This document shows positions 9,675-19,015 of a stretch of DNA of 25,383 bases, one piece after another. The first letter of the stretch is position 1, and each line of letters opens with the position of its first letter. The stretch covers positions 86,180-111,562 of the forward strand of contig JAHBMJ010001483.1 of assembly GCA_018398765.1 (NCBI GenBank), written 5' to 3'. A model generated the notes under the pieces. That model was not told the origin of the DNA. It searched no databases and was given only the letters and a program-made list of their open reading frames with translations. This stretch comes from Chromera velia. Its lineage: Eukaryota > Sar > Chromeraceae. The translations under genes were made by a program, and so were the position numbers.

Positions 9675-10013
9675 CTCCCCCCCTGCTCAGCAAAAAAGGG
9701 GCTTCTCTATAAGGGACGACACAAAAAAAGTAGCTGTTTCAGCCTGAAAACATACGGAAATGACCGGGCAAATCGTCAGGATTACGAATCTGGTCTTGTT
9801 TTTGATGATGCTTGCGTCTTCAACACCTTCATTCAACAATCAGATGGATTCTCAGCATGGCATCTTCAAGATATCAAGCAACATGCATGCATGTACGTCT
9901 GACTAGCTGTTGCATGGTACATGGATGAATTATGCCGGGGCCTTCAAGCTTCTGCAAAATTATTTTGCATATGCATGCAAAATCTGGAATAAATTAATGC
10001 TCAGGGGATACGG

Positions 10014-11655
10014 TGCTCGATGGAGCGCATGCAGCGCAGCCGACGGCTGAACAGACTTGCTCTGAGTCTCTCATGAGATGGTCTGCACTTGCGGCAGCAG
10101 ACAGGTGAGCTTCAATGTTGTATTCGTTCTTGGTCGTTTCTTAATCGCTTTGGTCAGCTTTGTTTTGCCGCTTCTTCTTGTGCGTTGCTGTGTGTTGCCC
10201 GATGCCTTCGTCTTTTTGTTTGCTGGTAGACGGCTTTGCTATGCTGTCACCTTTCGTTTGCTGGCAGCCGCTTTGGCGATCTGACAGTCTGGCGTAGATA
10301 ATGCCTTTCTGTGTCTTTCTCTGGTTGCCCCTTGCCTTTCGGTGGGCTCGACTGGTCTGCGCTTTGGTCAGTCGGACCTTTCTCTGCATGCAGTTCTTTG
10401 AGATGCGCTCTGTCTGGTTCTGTCAGACGGTTTGGCTTTTCCTCTTCTATGTAAACTGCATGTAGAAGAAGATGATAGTCGACTGCATCATTGCAAAGTA
10501 TCTTGTCATGTATTTTCATGTCTGGTGAACCACACCAACTGACGGCATGCAAATACGGAAGCTCGCTAAAAATCCTGTATTGTTGTCTTTCGTCGGTTCT
10601 CTCTGTACTTACCAAATACACAGCTTTCTGCTCAGTCTACGTGCAGTGTCTACTGTCGTCAATTGCGTGTGTGCTATTCTGTGTGCAGGCAGGCATGGGA
10701 GCCCCTTTGCCTGATTTCACTGTAGGCTGCTCCCGCCTCCAACCATACCTCTTTTTTCCTGCTTCATTTCTCTTGTCCTTTCCTATCATTCTGCTACCCT
10801 TCGGCCTTTTCTTTCTATCTCTTCATTGAATGCGCTCGCTTCGTGGCTTCAGTTCCCCTTCTGTATGCCTCCGTCTTTGTGTTTGCACTTTTCAATTTTT
10901 TTGGCATGTGCTTTTTTCCTTCACTCACCTCCTCTCCCTTTCTCTTCTTTCTTTCTTTGCATCCAGCCTCTTTTTCTCCCATCTCTCTCCTTCATTTTAT
11001 TTAGTATCTCTACCGCTGTTCATCTGCTCCCTCATCCGCTCAGTGGTCTTTCTTTTTGTCTCTATACACCCCATCTCGGCCAGGTTTTTTTTTCCCATCT
11101 TGCACACTCTCCTGTTTGTTCATGCAGTCACCCTTGCATAGCGATCTCCTGATGCAGAGAGTCTGTCCTTCTGGCATCCTTTGTGTAGAAACGTTGTTGT
11201 ATTATGAATAGTATGTTGTTGTTCAACTTGTGCTTTCAGGCTCCAGACGTTTTGAAATGTGGGCGCAAGATGACCACGCGGTGCTACTCTGTAGGTGTAC
11301 CACAACAGCTGACTGACTGTCTTTCGTCTCTTCAGCTGTCCAGCACATAAGCAAGTAGCATCTCATTGAATTCATTTGCGTATGATAAACGCATATGACT
11401 GTTGTCTGAATGCATTGACTGCTTGCCAGTGCTTGAAGGGAAGAATGTAAAAGAAGGATAGAAATTTCAGTAAATAGTCGGCAAATAGCCCTGACCGACA
11501 TTTGCTCTTTCTACTCTTGCGTTCCATCTAACTGAGAATGCCCACTTTCATAAAACTTTTTTAAGAGTTCATAGGTCAACAATCTCTTGTGTGTTTTTGA
11601 GGATGTGTTCGATTGGTTTTTTATTGATTTATCATCAATTTCCCAAAATGACGAT
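10014..11655 (+). other. Interior of composite unit: intron-like tract, no gene confirmed
   Basis: The plus strand is strongly pyrimidine-rich at about 10730-11110, like the sense strand of introns here. It has exon-like blocks bounded by splice signals: about 10037-10104 (after CATGCAG, before GTGAGC) and 10689-10720 (after TGTGCAG, before GTAGGC), then CATGCAG near 11123-11129. The joined frame stops soon after and resembles no known protein. It may be a gene remnant, a non-coding transcript or nothing. Confidence 0.3.
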
Positions 11656-12033
11656 CCGCGTGTAACTTAATTAAACATTTTTAAAAAATTTAGCAAAATT
11701 TGAGGTGATTCTAGAAGCCAATCCAAGAATTACCATATCAATTTAAGTCCGTTTGGGAACAAAAATTTTAGTGAAAGCCTAAGTGTAATTCTAGCGTTTC
11801 TGAGTTTGAAATGAAAAAAAAATCAAAGTCACTTTTTAAAACTATAAAAGTCACGTTTTTTCCCAAAATTGTTTTTATTATTACACAATATTAACAAAGC
11901 GAAACCCACTGTAATACCTTTCAAGTAAGTGTATATGTGGTGAGTGAGCGATGACTAAAATATTAGCCAGGGGGTCTGCTTAGTTCAAAAAATTGCTAGG
12001 CAGTCAACAGGGGGGGAATTAAGTTACATACGG
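11656..12033 (+). repeat. 378-bp repeat, right copy
   Basis: Same length and orientation as the left copy, with 6 substitutions by eye. Its left flank reads AT and right flank TA, the mirror of the left copy. Confidence 0.95.
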
Positions 12034-12912
12034 TAGTATACACGTGTCTTGACACGTGTATAGTTTTCCTTTTCTAGTTCCTTTTTTCAAGTCAAGTTAT
12101 CACTTTTTATTGTTGTTACTTGGTTATATACTTAACAGTGGCTAGAAATTAGCTTACAATGCTGGTAAACGAGAATATGATTTTATGATAATTAAATGAT
12201 TGTTTTGAATGATTTTGTTCAACATATAATGAATGGCTTTTACATGCACCAAAAAAGCTGACCGTCAATCATTCATTATTCATCATCTATTCTAGCTAGC
12301 ATCTATTAAAAAGACATGCATGCGAACCATGCATCGAAAGGATCTTCTCTCCCCCGTCTTTCGATCGCTCCCACCCGAGTGACCAGACGGGAATTTGCTT
12401 CCCTTCCTTCATTGCAGAGCCAAATGAGCGGATGGACACCTTCACAAGATACGATGGACATGCGGTCATTTAGAAGAGGTGCACCAGTCCCCGCCATATG
12501 ACGGACAGCTGACAGAGCATGCAGGCACGTCAAATTGAAAGCCTCCATACTTTTTCTTCATTCACAGTTCGCTCAATCGGCCAAGGGAGGAAGACAAAGG
12601 AGTGAGCTGAATGCATGATGTGAAAATTTCCTTCTTTAATTTAGAAATGCCACGTCTATCGCGACAGGCAATAGAGAAGCGCAGCTAGCAGCCAAGTACA
12701 GGTGTGTCCATAAATCTGCTTGCACGAGAAAAACGGAACCATCGATCAATGCAATCTCCCGTCTCAACCACCTGCCTGCTGCAAACAGGGACTGCCTCAG
12801 TCAACCTGCGTGCAAGTCCTCTTCTGATTCATCATGGTTCAAAACCTTCTTAAGCAAGTTGAAGGACAAACAGACGCCTGCCATTCTCCCCCCCCTCTTC
12901 CCTCTATCTCTC
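12034..12912. other. Intergenic between composite unit and SEC62 3' end
   Basis: It begins with a perfect palindrome at 12037-12062 (TATACACGTGTC, TT, GACACGTGTATA). AT-rich DNA follows to about 12310, then host-like DNA that probably includes the SEC62 3' UTR. An 80-codon minus frame at 12306-12548 resembles nothing known to me and is not called. Confidence 0.5.
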
Positions 12913-15900
12913 TTAAAGTTCTTCTGCCCTCTCGTTGCTGCACGCTTCGTCCTTCTGGAGAGCGATCTTCTGCCTCAGACCTTCGTCGCACTCCTTGAAG
13001 CATTTCAGTTTCATCAGGTCCTGCAGTCCGTCAACACAGAGACATCTAGATGGGCAGACAGATCAGCTTGCAACGATCGATCGTGCAAGAAAAGGACCTG
13101 CAGGTCCTTCATCAACCTCCCCCGCAGAGACAGACAGTCGGGCAAGCGGGAGGAGAAAGAGGAGGAGAGGAAGGAAGCGCCGGCTGAAATCCATAGGACT
13201 CCGTCTCTCTCGTGCGCTCATGCAGAGAAAGAAGACTCATTGGACCTGTTTGTCTGTCTGGCTGTACAACCAAGCCAGTGCGAAGGAGTGACAAAAAACA
13301 AGAAGTGGAAAAGCTCTACTCCGTATCCCTCCATCCTTTGAACACCGCCCTGCGCGATTCTGACTCGACGAGTCACGCTGAGAAAGAAACACTCCACGCA
13401 GCTCACTGTTTGCTCCACTGACCACCGAACACGAAGCGCAATTTAAAAAAAAAGGAAACGGCAAAAAGACCAATAAACAAAGAAAAAGACAGACAGACTA
13501 ATTCACTGACAGACAGACAGACTGACCATGGCACACGAGCAGTCGGAGATGCACTCTGCCTTGAGGGCATCAAAGTCTGGAACATCAAACTCGCAACTCT
13601 TCAGACAAGAGAAGTCCTCCACAGGCTCCACAGGCACCCCAGCGTCTCCGTCCTCTCCCTCTCCTGTAGCGTCGGGCGGGTAGACAAGTGAAAAAGAGAG
13701 AAAGCACGTCATTGAAGAAGAGGGCATGTACGTACAAACAAAGTAAGTTTGGTCGGTCAACAGCAGTGTCAACAGGCGGCCCCTTGAACGTCTGGCAAGA
13801 GCTTGGGACGGGACGAAAAGATCCCCCTCGATCAGCCGAAATCTAGCTCGGCCTGCCTAGCTTTCTTGGCAGGCAGTCGTCATTTCATTCAAGCATCCCA
13901 AATCGATCGAAACAAGGGACTCGCCTTCACCATCCGCTGCGGAAACCCATTCATTTATGTTTCTAATGACAGATCAACTGTGACGTGTGAATAGACAGCC
14001 CTGTGAAGATTCACGAGAAAGAAAGACCAGCCGCAGACTGACCCACCATCGCTCCCCCCCTCTTCCTTCTCGTCATGGTCTTGTTGAAGTTGTTCCAGAG
14101 AGGGGTATCTCTGGGCAGGCTCGGGGACTGCAGAGAGAGAGAAAGAGAGGACGAAGGAATTGGGAGATAAGAATGAAGGAAGGAAGGAAGGAAGGGTCAT
14201 CGAGGCTGTGCACACTTGCGGACAAATACGGTGAAAGAAGTCGTTTCTTGCTTCGTGTCTCTGGATAGAGCGAGACTCATCGAGCGATGTTTGTTCCACC
14301 CGTTTCAGTTTTTGTTTCAGGAAGGAAGGAAACTATCGATGAATGACCGAAGAAAAAAAACTATTGCAATGCCCCCAGTCACGTTACAGGTCGGCATTTC
14401 CGCCTAACTCTCTCACTCGCTCGTTCACTCACTCACTGACTCGCTGCGAGTTTCTTCTCTCCCCACTCGAGAAGGTCCATGAAAGAGCTGCAAGAATGGA
14501 GGGAGCGAAACAAATACAAGCGAAGGAAAAAGGAGGGAACAAACAAAGGAGGTTCCCTCCCCTTCCACTCGCTTTGGACTTCTGTTCCGTTCGGCGACAA
14601 CAGGCAGGAGAAAGACTAGAAGACAGAAGTGGAACAAAAGAAGGAGTAAATCGACGAAGACAGGAGGACAGGAAACGTACAAAGTTCGAGCGTTGAATTT
14701 GAAACACGTATGATCTCTCCAGTTGACTGAAATTCAAACGGCTGAAGCAGCATCAAAAGGCGCCAACTTGAAGGGCGCGCCGCAAGAGGACATGCTTGAA
14801 CGAAGTCGAACGTTACAATTAAGGCTCGAAGGATTCATAATTCGCGCATCGCTTTCAGCACACAACATGTGAAAAATGCAACTGTGTGAACCAATCATTC
14901 TGCTTACGTACTCACTCTCGAGCGAAGTCGCGGACATCCGAGAGGGAGTGTGTCAAACTCAGTTGGTAGATGGCACCTGCAGCCGGGAGGTTTGGCATGA
15001 AGGGAAGGCATCAGAGGGGACCGAATCAGATCGCCCACAGAAGTTCGGGGGACCTTCTTGATGAGTCAACCACAGGAAAGAAAAGGCAGGGAATCTTCCA
15101 CGTGCATACAGACACGTTCGCGCGCAACGACGTCACACCTTTAACACCAAACACTGACTGATCAAACCTGCTAACACAAACATCAGGAGAGAGAGCAACC
15201 ACTGTGGCACCGCAATCTATCTATCCGACCCTAAAGCCAAAGTGACTCGACGACACATCCGCTCTGCTTCAGCAAACAAAACCCCAAATACACAGAGAGA
15301 GGGAAACCGACTCACCGACCTGTGAGCATGATGGCACAGAAGACGCGGGCGGCCATCATCTTCCAGTCGTCGTCGCGTTTCACCCACTGCACAACAGACA
15401 GCCATCCAAATAGAAGGGATAGCATTTCAGTCAAGGAATACAAGAAAGCCATCTTTCGTTGCGCAAATCCTCGCGGAAATAAGTCACACCTCTGCCCGAA
15501 GGAATGAACGAACCAGGCAGGCAGCGTGCCCCCGCACCCTCATACCATCTTCGTGCCTTTCATTGCTTCTCTCACTCTCCATCTACGCAGATCTATCTGC
15601 GTCTGCTTGTATCTGTCTGTCTGTGACAATCCATCTTTTCGTCACAAAAAGAGTACAAGGGAAGAGGCAACAGAAGAGGAGAAGACAAAAGCATTAGAGC
15701 CAATAGATCCTCACACAAATACCTCGACAATTGTCACCCTCAAGGACTTTTCCCAAGATCTCTTTTTGTCAGACTAAATAATCAACAAACTCAGAAAACT
15801 TCTCATCAACGAAACCAACGACGGACTATCTGAGTGACTGATGGACTACAACACACACAAAGCCAAAGAACAGCAGACTGACCGAGTATAACGGTTTGAA

Positions 15901-17165
15901 CGAGTCAATCACCCCCAAATTATCGTCGAACATATTCGGGAAGATCCAGAAATCGACCCCACAGAACCAGACCAGCACGAACACCACCAGGCGGATCACA
16001 GTCAGACCCAAAAGGGCAGATAGAAGAAACACGGACAGATACCACACAGCGATTTTACACGACAGAGGCCAAGCCGGGAACATCACACACCTACAAACAA
16101 ATAAACAGACAAACAGACAGACAGATAAACAGACAAACAACCAGAGTGAATAATGACTTGATGAATTCATTCTACACATCGCTTCATGAGAATGAGCAAA
16201 AAATCAGAATCTAAGTATTCCTACTTCCGAGAGAGCCAATGAAAGGATTCCAGGTGTGCTACTATAGTTCATGGCGGACGGGGCGTGAAAAAATGGTTGA
16301 AAGATGACTAAGCATCGAAGAAAGAATGAAGACTCACAGCAACACAAAAAAACAGAAAGAGGTCCGCCAGACAGAAAAAGAAATGAGAAAAGAAAGGAAG
16401 AAAGCAAGAAGACTGACAGAAGAACCCCCCCAATGATTGCAGAAAGGAGTGCGTATGAGATCGTCTGGTCCCCCTCATAAGCGATGATGTAGAATTGGTC
16501 CTCTGTGAACTTTTGGTTTTCCGTCACTGCCAAACGTTTCGGCCACTTCGGCCGTTTATTCGACTCGGTGGTTTTGGACTCGTCAATCTGTTCATTGCCC
16601 GTTGCATGCATTTACTTTCATACAGAATTATTTTTCATACAGAGAGTAAACGCATGGACTCGTTCGTTTTGGACTCGTCAATCTGTTCCTCTATTGTTCG
16701 TTCGTTCGTTGCATGAAGAAAAAAAGAGGGGGATCAGAGACTGGCGAAGATACGGTAGAAAGAGGCATCACATAAAGCAGGAAAGTAAAACAAAGAAAAA
16801 AAAACTTATGAGGCCCGTCGCGGAGTGCAGGACGGAAAACAGTCTGTATGAAAGAGAGGAGAGGCGAGGCATCTGCGAGGAGCAAAACACAGAGGTATGT
16901 CGTCTTAAGTGACTGGCTGAAACCTGATGGGAGGAAGGAAAAGAAACACCAGAGTCCCACGTATCCTGTCTGTTTATTTGATTGACTGGCAGGAGTTTCG
17001 AAAACTGACTGACTGACTGACAGACAGACTGACTAACTGACTGACTAACAGACTGACAGGTTTGTACATGGCACGAATGATGAAACCCTTCTGGATCAGC
17101 CTGCACGTCCGGGACAAATGAGGAGAGAAGAAGGAGATGAAGGTGAACACACACACACATAGACG

Positions 17166-17197
<32 letters not shown>

Positions 17198-18505
17198 TAA
17201 GGGCAGGAGGGGGTCTGGTTGAGGCGGAGAAGGAGGGACAGACAGCACATGAAAGGAGAGGGGCAACAAGGGTGGAAGAGTACCACTCTGAAAGTCCCCA
17301 CACGAGCAGACTTTCGAAAAAAAAAAAAGGGAGGTGGCGGAGGCGGACAGCTCCCCTCTCTCTTTCTCTCTCTCTCTCATATACTACAGAAAGCAGAAGG
17401 GGCAGGAGAGAAAGAAGGGAAGGCACGTGCACGCACGAAACGGAGACAAACTACCGCGGTGCTTCCAGATAAACCCATGCAGAAATTTGCCTGTAACTGG
17501 CTAGTTCTGCTGCAGCTTACCGATTTCCGAGTTCTTCCGCCTCTTTCGCAGCGTCCGGTCCCAACTCAAGACCCTGGACAGCATCTGGGAACTGCAGTCA
17601 CGAAGGAAGAAGGGGTGTGTGAGATCGACTGAAAAGGCGCTGAGGCGTTTGACACTGAGGCAATCCGGGATGACTGACTGACCTTTTTTTTCAGCGTCTC
17701 CCCGTGCTTCTTGACCCACTCGACAAATTCCAGTCCCCTCAAGTAAGTCACTGCCCTCTTGCCAACCTGCAGATAGAGCAGAGAGACAACAGATGATCAT
17801 TGGAAACAAAGAAGAAGATCAAGTGAGGACTCTTGAGAGGCCTCAGACATTGGAAAGAGAGGGGAAGATCAAGCTCTTGAGAGGCCTCAGACATTGGAAA
17901 GAGAGAGGAAGATCAAGCTCTTGAGAGGCCTCAGACATTGGAAACAAAGAGGAAGATCAAGCTCTTGAGAGGCCTCAAACACTGGAAACAGAGAGGAAGA
18001 CCAAACTCTTGAGAGGCCTCAGACATTGGAAAGAGAGAGGAAGATCAAGTGAGGACCCTTGAGAGGCCCCAGACATTGGAGACAGAGAGGAAGACCAAAC
18101 TCTTGAGAGGCCTCAGACACTGGAAACAGAGAGTAAGATCAAGTGAGGACTCTTGAGATGCCTCGGACAACATCACATCATGAGGCCAGTACTGACCTCA
18201 ACAGCAGGCTTGTGTTTCATCCCATGCTTCCCACTGAGAGCATGTTTCACTGCACAGACCAAAAGAACACAAGGACGGGGGTGTGAATCATCGGAGACGC
18301 CATTATGTACCGACAGCACCCCACCACTGAAATCCAGCGCGGCGCAATGGGCCCCTCCACTTACTCAGAGGCTCCAGGGATGGGTCCCATTTCTGCACAC
18401 ACAAAGGAGACAAGGGAGACGGACATTCAAAAGGCGAGTCCATTGAAGAAAGGCACGAAAGGACTGCAGACTGCAACTCACCGGCTTCACGGGTTCCTTC
18501 GACAT
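12913..18505 (-). CDS. SEC62: Sec62, ER protein-translocation subunit, 12 exons, 357 aa
   Basis: Sec62 works with Sec61/Sec63 in post-translational import into the ER. Exons in transcript order: 18482-18505 (ATG, MSKEPVKP), 18365-18392, 18197-18249, 17683-17766, 17521-17591, 17058-17100, 16418-16587, 15883-16090, 15320-15386, 14047-14127, 13527-13663, 12913-13020 (stop TAA). All phases match and the total is 1074 nt. Family landmarks: VGKRAVTYLRGLEFVEWVKK near the N-terminus, KGFIIRAMYKP, KRPKWPKRL then EDQFYIIAYEG, a first membrane segment (ALLSAIIGGVLL), a second (AVWYLSVFLLSALLGLTVI and on), then FWIFPNMFDDNLGVIDSFKP. Those blocks match the Sec62 core well. The tail is acidic, then Cys-rich with three CX3C motifs (CLKSC, CISDC, CFKEC), which I do not know from Sec62. 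Identity is firm; the last three exons rest on phase and splice signals only. Confidence 0.93.
16571..16688 (-). repeat. Duplicated SEC62 3' splice site (two 23-bp copies, 95 bp apart)
   Basis: The 23 bases at 16571-16593 recur exactly at 16666-16688. On the minus strand each copy reads GAACAG followed by ATTGACGAGTCC, the acceptor and first codons of SEC62 exon 7. The downstream copy (exon start 16587) keeps the frame. The upstream copy (potential start 16682) runs into TGA after 15 codons. Confidence 0.85.
17817..18172. repeat. 44/50-bp minisatellite, about 8 copies, in SEC62 intron 3
   Basis: The unit contains CTTGAGAGGCCTCAGACATT and occurs about eight times with small changes. Some units carry a 6-bp insertion (TGAGGA-like, giving AAGTGAGGACTC), making 50 rather than 44 bp. 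The array fills most of the intron between exons at 18197-18249 and 17683-17766. Confidence 0.9.
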
Positions 18506-19015
18506 CCTCCCAGCTCGAACTTGATCAGACTCGTCTCTTGTTCGCAAGACAGAGAGCAGCAATCCCTAACAAGGACGACACCAACCACACACTGAAGCTC
18601 AGAAAGCTTCGGACGGTTTCTGATCATACAAATGCACTACGAGTAACGCTTTCCACCACTGTCTGGAGGTTTCGTCCCAGCTTTCAGGCGTAAGAGCTGC
18701 TTTCCGGCCATGCGCAGTGCGCCCGGCCCGCGTATACACCCGAGGACCGTCTATACGCGCGTAGCTTAATTGGCCGTCTCCCAAAATCGATATGCACTGA
18801 GTATTACCGATTTCTTCAGTGACAGTAGAAGATGACGCTATAGCCACGTACACCAGCGAGTGACATGTCATGTGCAGAGAAAATACGTTGTCGGCTAGTC
18901 TCCCACCCTCTTGAAAGGCGCAACGAGACTAATTGAACGGTTTGTCAGGTCCCATATCAGAAGGGCTTCCTCATGCGTCTGCCGGACGCTCGTTGACAGT
19001 TCAAGCTCTGCAAAG
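18506..19015. promoter_or_regulatory. Shared 5' region of SEC62 (-) and methyltransferase (+)
   Basis: The two genes start head to head 510 bp apart, so both promoters and 5' UTRs should be here. No TATA box or named operator was identified. A GC-rich patch (about 18710-18760) is followed by CGCGCGTAGCTTAATT at 18756-18771, which differs at two positions from the end of the 378-bp repeat. The methyltransferase frame stays open upstream to an ATG at 18911, so the 5' UTR limit is uncertain. Confidence 0.5.

Larger units (their letters stand above)
8629..10009 (-). mobile_element. 1381-bp DNA transposon with 25-bp TIRs and ACGG duplications
   Basis: The 19 bases at 8629-8647 (ATCCCCTGAGCATTAATTT) are the exact reverse complement of 9991-10009. 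With one mismatch the match extends to 25 bp (8629-8653 and 9985-10009). The ends are flanked by a direct ACGG at 8625-8628 and 10010-10013, as expected of a 4-bp target-site duplication. The only substantial ORF is on the minus strand (8731-9654). Ends and duplication are seen in sequence. The superfamily is not recognised; several superfamilies make 4-bp duplications. It sits inside the larger repeat-bounded unit. Confidence 0.8.
8184..12033. mobile_element. 3.85-kb composite unit bounded by two 378-bp direct repeats
   Basis: Two same-orientation 378-bp copies (8184-8561 and 11656-12033) flank 3.1 kb. Each copy starts CCGCGTGTAACTTAATT and ends with a near inverted version (2 mismatches in 17). 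Both outer flanks carry TA, while the inner flanks read AT on each side. GTATACACG occurs just outside each outer edge (8172-8180 and 12036-12044). This fits one mobile event for the whole unit with a TA duplication, but two independent miniature-element insertions or a short LTR-type element remain possible. No reverse transcriptase, integrase or DDE transposase was recognised. Confidence 0.6.

Noticed and set aside
10491-11152. Hydrophobic plus-strand ORFs rich in Leu, Phe and Ser
   Set aside because: They reflect a pyrimidine-rich tract and look like intron sequence; no membrane-protein family pattern is seen.
8189-12028. Classical LTR retrotransposon (TG...CA repeats)
   Set aside because: Identity extends past the TG/CA ends on both sides, and no reverse transcriptase, integrase, primer-binding site or polypurine tract was recognised. 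It is kept only as an alternative.
12306-12548. Minus-strand 80-codon ORF
   Set aside because: No motif, no recognisable homology and no splice-phase link to SEC62.
16768-17632. Overlapping ORFs rich in Ser, Leu or Arg around SEC62 exons 5-7
   Set aside because: They are frames through SEC62 introns containing CT/GA and GTCA repeats. Only the short exon parts match Sec62.
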